Source: Actinoallomurus iriomotensis (lineage in GTDB: Bacteria; Actinomycetota; Actinomycetes; Streptosporangiales; Streptosporangiaceae). From it: a stretch of DNA of 64,000 bases. Below the pieces are notes generated by a model. That model saw only the letters and a program-made list of their open reading frames with translations. It did no database searches and was not told the origin of the DNA. Below, in pieces: positions 32,726 to 41,403 of this stretch. Position numbers and translations under genes: made by a program. The DNA is taken from contig NZ_BSTJ01000009.1 of the NCBI RefSeq assembly GCF_030269445.1, positions 496,001-560,000 of the forward strand, written 5' to 3'. The stretch's first letter is position 1. Every line of letters starts with the position of its first letter.

Positions 32726-35343
32726 GAGTCCTCCCCGATGAGGGCCAGGAACGCGTCCTCGAGACGGCGGTGCGGCGCGACCCGTTCGACCGCGACGCCA
32801 CCGCCGACGAGGGCGGCGACGACGGCGGAGGGCGGTGAGCCGTTGACCCGTACCAGGACGCCCGGTTCGTACGGTTCGGCGTGCTCGATGCCCTCCAGCG
32901 CGGTCAGCACGCTCAGCGCGCGGTCCACGTCCGGCGTGCCGATGACGACCGCGCCGTCGTGGCCGGCGATCTCGGCGACCGGACCGGCGGCGACGAGCCG
33001 GCCCTTGTGCATGACGACGACGTCGGTGCAGGTCTGCTCGACCTCGGCCAGCAGGTGACTGGAGATGATGACGGTGCGGCCCTCGGCGGCGTACCGGACC
33101 AGCACCTCGCGCATCTCCGCGATCTGCGGCGGGTCGAGGCCGTTGGTCGGTTCGTCGAGGACGAGCAGGTCCGGCAGGCCCAGCATCGCCTGCGCGATGG
33201 CCAGCCGCTGCCGCATGCCCTGCGAGTAGGTGCGCACCGGACGGCGTACGGCGTCGCCCAGACCGGCGATCTCCAGGGCGCGCTCCATGTGCGACTCGCC
33301 CCGCCCGGCCGCCTTCCAGTACAGCTCCAGGTTGTCGCGGCCGGACAGGTGCGGCAGGAAGCCGGGCCCCTCGACGAACGACCCCAGCCGGGACAACACG
33401 GGCGCGCCCGGCCGTACCGGTTCGCCGAAGATGCGGATCTCGCCGTCGTCGGGGTGGATCAGCCCCATGAGCATGCGCAGGGTGGTGGTCTTGCCGGCGC
33501 CGTTCGGGCCGAGCAGCCCGCAGACCTGGCCGCGCTCGACGCGGAAGGACAGGTCGTCCACGGCGAGATAGCCGTTCTTGTAACGCTTGGTCAGGCCGCG
33601 GATCTCCAGCGGCGTCGAGGCGTCCGCCTCGCCCTCCGCGCGCGGACGCCGGCGGCGCCGCGACGTCGCCGCGATGACGGCCCCGGCCGCCACGGCGATG
33701 ACCGGGAAGCCCCAGACCCACCACGGCAGCGGCGCAGGCGGCGTGCGCAGCGCCGGGTCGACCGGCACGCTCAGCGGCGACTCGACCGACACCTGGTAGG
33801 CGGCCGGGCGGGCCGGGGAGGCGAAGCCCATGTCGGTGGTGCTGAACACCAGCCGGATCCGGTGGCCGGCCGCGAACCGGTAGTCCATCGCCGGCAGCGT
33901 CACCTGCGCGGTGCCGTCGAGCCGCAGCGGCGCGGCGATGCGGCGTGCCGGTGACGCCTGGCCGTCGGGGCCGACGTCGTACACCTTGGCGAACAGCGTG
34001 GGCGGCTCCGATGAGGGTTTCACCGCCTTGACGCGCAGGCGCACCTGGGCGGCGCCGGTCAGCTGCAGGGGCGCGTCGAGCGGTTCGGAGTCGAACGTCG
34101 CGGACTGGCCGGGCAGGTCGACGCCGACGCCGCCCGTGGCCGGTGTGCTGGGGAGAGCGCCGAGCAGGCCGAGGCCGGGCATGGAGGAGATCGAGGACGG
34201 CGAGCCGCCGGCCGGGTTCTGGACCGTGACCTGCTCGCCGCCCAGCGGCACGGACCGCCGCGTCGTGCCGGACAGCCCGGGGTAGCGGGGCGCGGACGCC
34301 GCGCTGATCGTCACGCGCTGGGTGGAGGAGTCGATGCCGCCCGTACGGGTGACGACGAAACCGCCGTCATCCGGTGGCGGACCGCCCTTAAGGTAGTGGT
34401 CGAACCAGCCCGTGACCAGGCCGTCGACCCGCGACGTCTCCGGGTCGCCGCCGTCGTGCCCGCCCTGGTACCAGACGGTCCGCACCGGCGCCCCGGTGAT
34501 GGCGCGCGCGTTGCGGTCGGACTGGTCGAGGGGGAACAGCGAGTCGGTCTGGCCCTGTACGAGGAGGGTCGGCGCGTGGATGCGGCCGGCCACGGACGCG
34601 GGGCTGTCGCGGTGGAGCGTCGCGATCGCCTCCGGCGTCGGCCGCCCGGTCTCGGCCACCTTCTGGTACATCGAGCAGAGCGACGGCAGGAATCGTCCAC
34701 AGGCTGTGGATGACGCGCCGCTCGTGAAGAAGATGCCGGCCCAGGCCTTCTTGAACACCCCGTTCGCCGCCCCCTTGCCGGTGGCGTCGGGGAACAGCGC
34801 GTCGGCCAGGTCGTACCAGGTGATCTGCGGCGCGATCGCGTCGATCCGCGCGTCGTACGCGGCCGCCAGCAGCGAGATCGCGCCGCCATAGGACTGCCCG
34901 GCGACACCGACCCGCGGATCGCCGGGCCGGTCGAGGCGCACCTCGGGACGGCGCGCCAGCCAGTCGACGAGCTGCCGGACGTCCTTCACGTCGTAGTCCG
35001 GCGAGTCGAGCGTGATCTGGCCGCCGGACTGCCCGAAGCCGCGCGCGGACCAGGTGAGCACGGCGTACCCGTGCCGCGCGAGATCCTCGGCCTGGGACCG
35101 GGTGTCGTCCTTGCTCCCGCCGAACCCGTGCGCGAGGAGCACCGCCGGGCCGCGCCCACCGCGTACGGGCGGGAAGAAGGTCGTGTCGAGAGTGACGTGC
35201 TGGTCGTTCTTCGGCCCGTCGACGACCGTGATGCGCTGGTCCGTGGCCTTCACTCGTGGCTCGTCATCGACGGCCGCCCAGGTGAGAGCCCCGGCGAGCA
35301 CGACCGCCGCGCAGGCGATCGCCGCCGCCCTTCCCCGTCTCAT
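32722..35343 (-). CDS. Fusion of an exported alpha/beta-hydrolase (X-Pro dipeptidyl-peptidase-like) with an ABC ATPase
   Basis: 873 residues. An N-terminal signal/anchor helix (5-24) precedes an alpha/beta hydrolase with AHGFGGS (71-77) and nucleophile Ser151 in GQSYGG, a His/Asp region in WYQGGHDGG, and then a beta-sandwich domain like the C-terminal part of CocE/X-Pro dipeptidyl peptidases. A membrane helix (PWWVWGFPVIAVAAGAVIAA, near 550) is followed by an Arg-rich stop-transfer patch and a complete ABC ATPase: Walker A GPNGAGKTT, signature YSQGMRQR, Walker B LLVLDEPTNGLDP. The hydrolase must face outward and the ATPase inward. ATG 35343 is chosen: TATGGT ends 6 nt upstream and the signal helix starts here. 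Confidence 0.83.
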   Translation of the reverse strand: MRRGRAAAIACAAVVLAGALTWAAVDDEPRVKATDQRITVVDGPKNDQHVTLDTTFFPPVRGGRGPAVLLAHGFGGSKDDTRSQAEDLARHGYAVLTWSARGFGQSGGQITLDSPDYDVKDVRQLVDWLARRPEVRLDRPGDPRVGVAGQSYGGAISLLAAAYDARIDAIAPQITWYDLADALFPDATGKGAANGVFKKAWAGIFFTSGASSTACGRFLPSLCSMYQKVAETGRPTPEAIATLHRDSPASVAGRIHAPTLLVQGQTDSLFPLDQSDRNARAITGAPVRTVWYQGGHDGGDPETSRVDGLVTGWFDHYLKGGPPPDDGGFVVTRTGGIDSSTQRVTISAASAPRYPGLSGTTRRSVPLGGEQVTVQNPAGGSPSSISSMPGLGLLGALPSTPATGGVGVDLPGQSATFDSEPLDAPLQLTGAAQVRLRVKAVKPSSEPPTLFAKVYDVGPDGQASPARRIAAPLRLDGTAQVTLPAMDYRFAAGHRIRLVFSTTDMGFASPARPAAYQVSVESPLSVPVDPALRTPPAPLPWWVWGFPVIAVAAGAVIAATSRRRRRPRAEGEADASTPLEIRGLTKRYKNGYLAVDDLSFRVERGQVCGLLGPNGAGKTTTLRMLMGLIHPDDGEIRIFGEPVRPGAPVLSRLGSFVEGPGFLPHLSGRDNLELYWKAAGRGESHMERALEIAGLGDAVRRPVRTYSQGMRQRLAIAQAMLGLPDLLVLDEPTNGLDPPQIAEMREVLVRYAAEGRTVIISSHLLAEVEQTCTDVVVMHKGRLVAAGPVAEIAGHDGAVVIGTPDVDRALSVLTALEGIEHAEPYEPGVLVRVNGSPPSAVVAALVGGGVAVERVAPHRRLEDAFLALIGEDS

Positions 35344-35349
35344 GCGAAG

Positions 35350-35355
35350 ACCATA
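35350..35355 (-). promoter_or_regulatory. -10 box of a probable leaderless promoter (hydrolase-ABC gene)
   Basis: TATGGT on the minus strand, ending 6 nt before ATG 35343; no ribosome site is present. Confidence 0.45.
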
Positions 35356-35542
35356 TTCGTCCGCACGGTTGACCCGGAGTGTGCCCTTTGTCGTACACGG
35401 CGTCCAATGATGCGATGATCCCCATGAGGATCCCGACGTAGGCGGCTCCGACCGTGTGCGCCGCGCCTTTCGGGGGTGCGCGGACAACCACGGCCCGGAC
35501 GCAATCGTCCTCATTCTGGAGGACGGCAGAACGGAGGCCAGG

Positions 35543-36085
35543 ATGCGAGCCGCGCGGCGCCCCCACGCACGGCCCGGACTGATCGCGGTAGTGATCGCGC
35601 TCTGGGTGGTTATCGCGGCGATCGCCCTGACCGGGACGCTGATCGCCGCCTTCTCCCAGGAACACCCCGTGCGCTTCTCGGCGCCACTGAAGATCTATCC
35701 GGTGACCCAGCAGATCCCCGGCGCGCAGTGCCCGCCGGGCGTACAGGGCGCGATCGGGCAGAGCCCCACCGGTGCGATCTGCTACCAGCTCGCCGTCGGC
35801 ATCACCATCAAGCGCGTCAACGACATCCACGTGGAGCGGATGAAGACCGGTGGGTACGCCGTGTCGCTCAGCCTGATCCCGGCCGACGGTCGCGCCCTGA
35901 CCCGGCTGACCCGCGGTAACACGGGCCGCCCGTTCGCGCTGACCGTACGGGACCAGGTGGTGGCCGCGCCGCGGGTGGACGCTCCGATCACCAAGGGCCG
36001 CATCCTCATCAGCGGCAACCTCACCCGCAGCGACGCGAACACCATCGTCAACCGTCTGAAGGGCCGCGCCGCCCAGTCCGCCTGA
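35543..36085 (+). CDS. Single-pass membrane protein with a SecD P1-head-like domain
   Basis: 180 residues: a basic N-terminus, one membrane helix (about 13-37), and an exported domain whose end (YAVSLSLIPADGRALTRLT, FALTVRDQVVAAPRVDAPI, GRILISGNLTRSDANTIVNRL) follows the SecD/SecDF periplasmic head: W-x-V-x-L-x-F ... A-x-x-L-D-x-x-V-x-x-A-P-x-I ... I-x-G-x-F-x-x-x-x-A. The channel helices of SecD are absent. Two cysteines in the middle may form a disulphide. ATG 35543 follows GGAGG. It may be a decoy or adaptor derived from SecD; its function is unknown. Confidence 0.65.
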   Translation: MRAARRPHARPGLIAVVIALWVVIAAIALTGTLIAAFSQEHPVRFSAPLKIYPVTQQIPGAQCPPGVQGAIGQSPTGAICYQLAVGITIKRVNDIHVERMKTGGYAVSLSLIPADGRALTRLTRGNTGRPFALTVRDQVVAAPRVDAPITKGRILISGNLTRSDANTIVNRLKGRAAQSA

Positions 36086-36096
36086 GCCGCGGCCGG

Positions 36097-36957
36097 TCAG
36101 ATCGCGCGGAGCGCGGGCGCCCCCGCGCGCGCCTCACGGGCCACGGTGTCCAGCGCCTCCTGCGACACCGGGTCGGCGGCGCGGTAGACGACCAGCCGCC
36201 GGCTCGCGTCGCCCAGCGGGGTCAGCACGTCGTACTCGATGGAGAATGAGCCGACGCGCGGATGCACCAGCGCCTTGGTGCCGTGCCCGTTCACCATGAC
36301 GTCGCGGCGCTCCCACAGCCGGGCGAAGTCCTCGCTCTCGGACCGGAGCCGCTCGATCAGGTCCGCGAGCGCGGTGTCGTCGGGGTGCGCGGCCCAGGCC
36401 GCCCGCAGGTCGGCGATGCCCTCCTGGATGATGCGCTCCCGGTCGCGGTAGAAACCCGCGAACGCCGGGTGCAGCACACAGAGGTACATCGTGTTGCGTT
36501 GCTCCTCCGGGAACTCGGGGAAGCCGAGCATCAGCCAGGCCATCTCGGGGTTCCACGCGACGATGTCGAAGCGATGGTCGACCACCATGGCCGGCAGCGG
36601 CGACAGGGCGCACACCAGCGAGGACAGCCATCCCCCGGCGTCACCGGACGACCTACGGCCCGCCGACCAGTGCCGGGTCAGGTCGAACAGGTAGGCGCGC
36701 TCGTCGTCGCTCAGCCGCAGGGCGCCCGCGAGCGCGTCGAGCACGTCCGGCGAGGGCCGCAGTCCACGGCCCTGCTCCAGCCGGATGACGTAGTCGACGC
36801 TCACCGCGGCCAGCTCCGCGACATCCTCCCGGCGCAGGCCGGGTGTGCGCCGGCTCCGCCGGCGCTGCGGCAGGCCGACGTCTTCGGGGCTCAGGCGCTC
36901 ACGCCGCGTCCGCAGGAAGACCGCCAGCTCGTGCGCCACGTCGACCCTGTCTGCCAT
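36097..36957 (-). CDS. XRE-family regulator with MmyB-like C-terminal domain (second copy)
   Basis: 286 residues, with the same build as the protein at 522-1346: HTH at about 8-90 with core GLRREDVAELAAVSVDYVIRLEQGR-like residues, then the MmyB domain with VVDHRFDIVAWNPEMAW and a terminal SFSIEYDVLTPLGD strand. ATG 36957 is supported by TAGATT ending 7 nt upstream (leaderless). It is divergent from an aldo/keto reductase, which is the likely regulated gene. The ligand is unknown; some MmyB domains bind fatty-acid-like molecules. Confidence 0.85.
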   Translation of the reverse strand: MADRVDVAHELAVFLRTRRERLSPEDVGLPQRRRSRRTPGLRREDVAELAAVSVDYVIRLEQGRGLRPSPDVLDALAGALRLSDDERAYLFDLTRHWSAGRRSSGDAGGWLSSLVCALSPLPAMVVDHRFDIVAWNPEMAWLMLGFPEFPEEQRNTMYLCVLHPAFAGFYRDRERIIQEGIADLRAAWAAHPDDTALADLIERLRSESEDFARLWERRDVMVNGHGTKALVHPRVGSFSIEYDVLTPLGDASRRLVVYRAADPVSQEALDTVAREARAGAPALRAI

Positions 36958-36964
36958 GAGCTCG

Positions 36965-36970
36965 AATCTA
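36965..36970 (-). promoter_or_regulatory. -10 box of a probable leaderless promoter (second XRE regulator)
   Basis: TAGATT on the minus strand, ending 7 nt before ATG 36957. The first XRE gene uses TAGTAT at the same distance. Confidence 0.5.
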
Positions 36971-37043
36971 CCTGGGACTGCCGATCCCATGAAGAAGCTT
37001 CCCTTACGCCGCCTCGGGCGCCGGGCGCAGGCTGTACGCGATG

Positions 37044-37062
37044 GCCCGGCCGACGGCCGGGC
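37044..37062 (+). other. Hairpin in the leader of the aldo/keto reductase gene
   Basis: GCCCGGCC (37044-37051), GAC, GGCCGGGC (37055-37062) forms a perfect 8-bp stem 26 bp before the GTG start, just upstream of the ribosome site. It could be an operator or an attenuating mRNA structure. Confidence 0.4.
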
Positions 37063-37088
37063 GAGTGACTGCACGAAGGGGACACACC

Positions 37089-38156
37089 GTGTCTGGATCG
37101 TTGGACACCTACCGGTTGCTGGGCCGTTCGGGCCTGCGGGTCTCACCGCTGTCGCTGGGGACGATGACGTTCGGCTCCGACTGGGGCTGGGGTGCCGCGA
37201 AGGACGAGTCACGCCGCATCTTCGACGCGTACGTCGACCGGGGCGGCAACTTCATCGACACCGCCAACCAGTACACGAACGGCACCGCCGAGCGCCTGGT
37301 CGGGGAGTTCGCCGAAGACCGCCGCGACAGCCTGGTGATCGCCACCAAGTACACCCTGACCTCGCGGCCCGGCGACCCCAACTCCGGCGGCAACCACCGC
37401 AAGAGCATGGTCCGCTCGGTGGAGGACAGCCTGCGCCGGCTGCGGACCGGCTACATCGACCTGCTCTACCTGCACTCATGGGACTTCACGACGCCGGTGG
37501 AGGAGATCCTCCGGGCCATGGACGACCTCGTACGGGCCGGGAAGGTCCTGTACGTCGGCATCTCCGACGCGCCGGCGTGGCAGGTCTCCCGCATGCAGGC
37601 CATCGCCGACCTGCGCGGCTGGTCGCCGCTGATCGCACTGCAGATCGAGTACAGCCTGATCGAGCGGACCGTCGAACGCGACCTGATCCCGATGGCCGGC
37701 GAGATGGGGCTCGGCGTCATCCCCTGGTCGCCGCTGGGCAGCGGCGTGCTGACCGGCAAGTACACCCGCGACGACCTGGACCACGGGGGCGGCTCGGCCT
37801 CGGCCGAGGGAACCCGCAAGAACGTCGCCGCCGCCAACGGCGCGCTGACCGAACGCGGGCTCGCCATCGCCGACGTCGTCGCCAAGGTCGCGGGCGACCT
37901 CGGCGTGACGCCCTCACAGGTCGCTCTCGCCTGGACCCTGCGGGACCGGCGGGTGACCGCCCCGATCGTCGGCGCGCGGACGCTCGGCCAGCTGGAGGAC
38001 AACCTCGGGGCGCTCGACCTGACGCTCCCCGAGGCCGCGCTGGCCGAGCTGGACGCGGCGAGCGCGGTCGAACTCGGCTTCCCGCATGACTTCCTGCAGC
38101 GTCCGATGACGCGGAACGTGATGTTCGGCGACGTGCGGATCGAGACGGCGTCCTGA
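37089..38156 (+). CDS. Aldo/keto reductase
   Basis: 355 residues, a (beta/alpha)8 NADPH-dependent oxidoreductase. The catalytic tetrad is in place: Asp57 and Tyr62 (DTANQYTNG), Lys87 (ATKYTL), His129 (LYLHSWD). The nucleotide end is LGVIPWSPLGSGVLTGKY and IVGARTLGQLEDN. GTG 37089 follows AAGGGG with good spacing; upstream frame to 37041 has no support. It reduces aldehydes or ketones, substrate unknown. The divergent XRE/MmyB regulator probably controls it. Confidence 0.9.
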   Translation: MSGSLDTYRLLGRSGLRVSPLSLGTMTFGSDWGWGAAKDESRRIFDAYVDRGGNFIDTANQYTNGTAERLVGEFAEDRRDSLVIATKYTLTSRPGDPNSGGNHRKSMVRSVEDSLRRLRTGYIDLLYLHSWDFTTPVEEILRAMDDLVRAGKVLYVGISDAPAWQVSRMQAIADLRGWSPLIALQIEYSLIERTVERDLIPMAGEMGLGVIPWSPLGSGVLTGKYTRDDLDHGGGSASAEGTRKNVAAANGALTERGLAIADVVAKVAGDLGVTPSQVALAWTLRDRRVTAPIVGARTLGQLEDNLGALDLTLPEAALAELDAASAVELGFPHDFLQRPMTRNVMFGDVRIETAS

Positions 38157-38168
38157 CCGGCCACCGCG

Positions 38169-38196
38169 GCGCCGGGCCCGCGAGAGGGCCCGGCGC
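38169..38196. terminator. Bidirectional terminator between aldo/keto reductase and korB
   Basis: GCGCCGGGCCC (38169-38179), loop GCGAGA, GGGCCCGGCGC (38186-38196), with outer ACCGGCC/GGCCGGT arms that extend the stem on both sides. Confidence 0.85.
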
Positions 38197-38202
38197 GGCC
38201 GG

Positions 38203-39234
38203 TCAGTCGATGCGCCAGGTGTCGCCGCTGGCGAGCAGACCGGCGAGGTCGCCGGGGCCCTGCTGGGCGACCGCCTCGTCGAGCTGTTCGCGCATGAGCT
38301 GGTCGTACGTCGGCCGCTCGACCTGGCGGAAGATGCCGATCGGGGTGTGCTCGAACGTCGGCGAGTCGAGCCGGGACAGCGAGAACGCCAGCGACGGGTC
38401 CTCGGCCTTCGCGTCGTGCACCAGGATGCCCGGCTCGTCGGCGGAGACGACCTCGATCGCGCCCGACGGCGTGCGGCGCAGGGCCTTGTCACGGTCGGCG
38501 CCGAACACGATCGGCTCGCCGTGCTCCAGCCGTACCGTCACGTCGTCGCGCCGCGCCGGGTCCTTCAGCGGCAGGAACGCGTCGTCGTTGAAGATGTTGC
38601 AGTTCTGGTAGATCTCCACCAGTGCCGTGCCGTTGTGCTGGGCCGCCGCGCGCAGCACCGACTGCAGGTGCTTGCGGTCGGAGTCGATCGTGCGGGCCAC
38701 GAACGAGGCCTCGGCGCCGATCGCCAGCGAGATCGGGTTGAACGGTGAGTCCAGCGATCCCATCGGCGTCGACTTGGTGATCTTGCCGACCTCCGAGGTC
38801 GGGGAGTACTGGCCCTTGGTCAGCCCGTAGATCCGGTTGTTGAACAGGAGGATCTTGAGGTTGACGTTGCGGCGCAGCGAGTGGATCAGGTGGTTGCCGC
38901 CGATGGACAGCGCGTCGCCGTCACCGGTCACCACCCACACCGACAGGTCGGGCCGCGACGAGGCCAGCCCGGTCGCGATCGCCGGAGCGCGGCCGTGGAT
39001 CGAGTGGAACCCGTAGGTGTTCATGTAGTACGGGAACCGTGAGGAGCAGCCGATGCCGGAGACGAAGACGACGTTCTCCCGGCGGAGCCCCAGCTCGGGC
39101 AGGAAGCCCTGCACGGCGGCGAGGATCGCGTAGTCACCGCACCCCGGGCACCAGCGGACCTCCTGGTCGGTCTTGAAGTCCTTGGCGGTCTGCCGCTCCG
39201 GGTCCTTCGGAACGAGAGCGAGGGGATCAGTCAT
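38203..39234 (-). CDS. korB: 2-oxoglutarate:ferredoxin oxidoreductase, beta subunit
   Basis: 343 residues. It binds thiamine diphosphate (GDGDALSIGGNHLIHSLRRN region) and, with cysteines in WCPGCGDY (Cys29, Cys32) and GIGCSS, the [4Fe-4S] cluster that passes electrons to ferredoxin. With KorA it oxidatively decarboxylates 2-oxoglutarate (or a related 2-oxo acid) to the acyl-CoA in the cytoplasm. ATG 39234 overlaps the korA stop (ATGA), so the subunits are translationally coupled. A pyruvate or branched-chain substrate cannot be excluded from sequence alone. Confidence 0.9.
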   Translation of the reverse strand: MTDPLALVPKDPERQTAKDFKTDQEVRWCPGCGDYAILAAVQGFLPELGLRRENVVFVSGIGCSSRFPYYMNTYGFHSIHGRAPAIATGLASSRPDLSVWVVTGDGDALSIGGNHLIHSLRRNVNLKILLFNNRIYGLTKGQYSPTSEVGKITKSTPMGSLDSPFNPISLAIGAEASFVARTIDSDRKHLQSVLRAAAQHNGTALVEIYQNCNIFNDDAFLPLKDPARRDDVTVRLEHGEPIVFGADRDKALRRTPSGAIEVVSADEPGILVHDAKAEDPSLAFSLSRLDSPTFEHTPIGIFRQVERPTYDQLMREQLDEAVAQQGPGDLAGLLASGDTWRID

Positions 39235-41072
39235 GAGTCGATCACATCCTGCAGGACGGTCTGGAGCTCCTCGGCCTTGAAGGGCAGGCCGCGCACGCGG
39301 TTGTAGCCGATCACGTCGACGAGGTAACGGCCGCGCAGCAGCAGCGCCAGCTGGCCGAGGTTGATCTCCGGGACCACGACCTTGTCGTAGGAGCGGAGCA
39401 CTTCTTCGATGTTGGCCGGGAAGGGGTTGAGGTGCCGCAGGTGGGCCTGGGCGATCCGGCCGCCGGCGGCGCGGACGCGGCGTACCGCCGCGGTGATCGC
39501 GCCGTACGTGCCGCCCCAGCCGAGCACCAGCACCCGTGCGGCGCCCGACGGGTCGTCGACGGCCAGCGGCGGGATGTCGCGCGCGATGCCGTCGATCTTC
39601 GCCTGGCGCAGCCGGACCATGAGGTCGTGGTTGGCCGGGTCGTAGGAGATGTTGCCGGTGCCGTCGGCCTTCTCGATGCCGCCGATGCGGTGTTCGAGGC
39701 CGGCGGTGCCGGGGATCGCCCACGGCCGCGCGAGCGTCTCGGGGTCGCGCTTGAACGGCTGGAAGTCCTCGCCCTCGACGGCCTCGGCGAAGCCGGGCGT
39801 GATCTCGGGCAGGGAATCGACGTCGGGGATCTGCCACGGCTCGGAGCCGTTCGCCAGGTAACCGTCGGACAGCACGATGACCGGCGTGCGGTACTTCACC
39901 GCGATGCGCGCGGCCTCGATCCCGATCGCGAAGCAGTCCGACGGCGTGCACGGCGCCACGACCGGCACCGGCGCCTCGCCGTTGCGGCCGTGCAGCGCCT
40001 GGAGCAGGTCGGCCTGCTCGGTCTTGGTCGGCATGCCGGTGGACGGGCCGGCCCGCTGCACGTCGATCACGATCAGCGGCAGCTCGGTGGCGACCGCCAG
40101 GCCGACCGTCTCGCTCTTGAGCGAGATGCCGGGCCCGGACGTGGTCGTGACGCCCAGCGCACCGCCGAACGACGCGCCGAGCGCGGCGCCGACGGCCGCG
40201 ATCTCGTCTTCGGCCTGGAACGTCCGGACGCCGAACCGCTTGTGCTTGGACAGCTCGTGCAGGATGTCGGACGCCGGCGTGATCGGGTACGAGCCGAGGA
40301 ACACCGGCAGACCCGACCGGCTGCCGGCGGCGACCAGGCCGTACGCCAGCGCCGTGTTGCCGGAGATGTTGCGGTAGAGCCCGGGTGGCAGCGTCGCCGG
40401 CTTGATCTCGTACGACACCGAGAAGGACTCGGTGGTCTCGCCGTAGCTCCAGCCCGCCTGGAAGGCCGCGATGTTGGCCTTCATGATCTCGGGCTTCTTG
40501 GCGAACTTCAGCTCCAGGAAGCGCACGGTCGCGTCCGTCGGCCGATGGTAGAGCCAGGACAGCAGCCCGAGGGCGAACATGTTCTTGGCCCGCTCGGCGT
40601 CCTTCTTGGAGATGTCGAAGTCCTCGAGCGCCTTGACCGTCATCGACGTCAGCGGCAGCGAGTGCACGCGGTATTCGTCCAGCGATCCGTCTTCGAGCGG
40701 GTTCTCGGCGTACCCCACCTTGGTCAGCGCCCGCTTGGTGAACTCATCGGTGTTGACGATGAGGTCGGCCCCGCGCGGCAGGTCGGCGACGTTGGCCTTC
40801 AGCGCGGCCGGGTTCATCGCGACGAGCACGTTCGGGGCATCGCCCGGGGTGACGATGTCGTGGTCGGCGAAGTGCAGCTGGAAGCTGGACACACCCGGCA
40901 GCGTGCCGGCCGGCGCGCGGATCTCGGCGGGGAAGTTGGGGAGCGTCGACAGGTCGTTGCCGAAAGCAGCAGTTTCCTGGGTGAACCGGTCACCGGTGAG
41001 TTGCATTCCGTCGCCGGAGTCACCCGCGAAGCGGATGATGACGCGATCGAGTTGTTGGACCTGCTTGGTCAC
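39231..41072 (-). CDS. korA: 2-oxoglutarate:ferredoxin oxidoreductase, alpha subunit (gamma-alpha fusion)
   Basis: 613 residues. The N-terminal 190 are the gamma domain (VIIRFAGDSGDGMQLTGDRF, then FPAEIRAPAGTLPG), fused to the alpha pyrimidine-binding domain (NTALAYGLVAAGSRSGLPVFLGSYPITPASDILHELS, FQAEDEIAAVG, TTTSGPGISLKSE) and the C-terminal domain with GWGGTYGAITAAVRR. This is the KorA layout of actinomycetes. GTG 41072 follows GAGGAGG. The product supplies reduced ferredoxin, which matters because a Nuo-like complex lacking the NADH module begins 1.9 kb away. Confidence 0.9.
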   Translation of the reverse strand: MTKQVQQLDRVIIRFAGDSGDGMQLTGDRFTQETAAFGNDLSTLPNFPAEIRAPAGTLPGVSSFQLHFADHDIVTPGDAPNVLVAMNPAALKANVADLPRGADLIVNTDEFTKRALTKVGYAENPLEDGSLDEYRVHSLPLTSMTVKALEDFDISKKDAERAKNMFALGLLSWLYHRPTDATVRFLELKFAKKPEIMKANIAAFQAGWSYGETTESFSVSYEIKPATLPPGLYRNISGNTALAYGLVAAGSRSGLPVFLGSYPITPASDILHELSKHKRFGVRTFQAEDEIAAVGAALGASFGGALGVTTTSGPGISLKSETVGLAVATELPLIVIDVQRAGPSTGMPTKTEQADLLQALHGRNGEAPVPVVAPCTPSDCFAIGIEAARIAVKYRTPVIVLSDGYLANGSEPWQIPDVDSLPEITPGFAEAVEGEDFQPFKRDPETLARPWAIPGTAGLEHRIGGIEKADGTGNISYDPANHDLMVRLRQAKIDGIARDIPPLAVDDPSGAARVLVLGWGGTYGAITAAVRRVRAAGGRIAQAHLRHLNPFPANIEEVLRSYDKVVVPEINLGQLALLLRGRYLVDVIGYNRVRGLPFKAEELQTVLQDVIDS

Positions 41073-41403
41073 GGAGCAAGACCTCCTCGACGAGCAGCGC
41101 TTCTGCGGTGGAAGGGGTCCGTTTCCGAAGCACTACTTAGGCTTACCTTCATGCTACGTCCCGGGTGCGATGGTCGGTCCCGTCTGCGCGGGCTGCCAGG
41201 CGCGAGCCAGGAGGGATCGCGCAGTCCGGTACCCCGCCCCGTGCCCATCGAGTCGGTTCCCCGCCACGGCGGGGCGCAAGCATGCCGGGGACGGATCGCG
41301 GGGTCCCAAGGCGTAGATCAGGGGTCACGAGCGGAACTATAGGTCGCGGCGCTTGAGCGCCGATCGACCGGCGGCGGCCGGGCGCGGGCCCGGCCGCCGC
41401 CGC
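41073..41403. other. 331-bp intergenic region upstream of korA
   Basis: No gene is seen. It must hold the korAB promoter. TTAGGCTTACCTTC at 41137-41150 is a partial match to an IdeR/DtxR iron box. CCCCGCC-AC-GGCGGGG (41259-41274) and other GC-rich stems occupy the middle and may form structure in a long korA leader, which I could not assign to a known riboswitch class. The right end is the terminator of the next gene. Confidence 0.4.
41371..41400 (-). terminator. Strong hairpin terminator
   Basis: GCGGCGGCCGGGC (41371-41383), loop GCGG, and the exact complement at 41388-41400: a 13-bp perfect stem 4 bp beyond the stop of the minus-strand membrane protein. Confidence 0.8.

Noticed and set aside
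41137-41150. TTAGGCTTACCTTC as an IdeR/DtxR iron box
   Set aside because: Only about 11 of 14 core positions fit and the flanking half-site is missing, so it is mentioned but not called as a site.
41160-41340. A riboswitch (ydaO/c-di-AMP-like) upstream of korA
   Set aside because: GGGGAACC-like bases occur on the minus strand, but the other conserved blocks of that class are not present in order.
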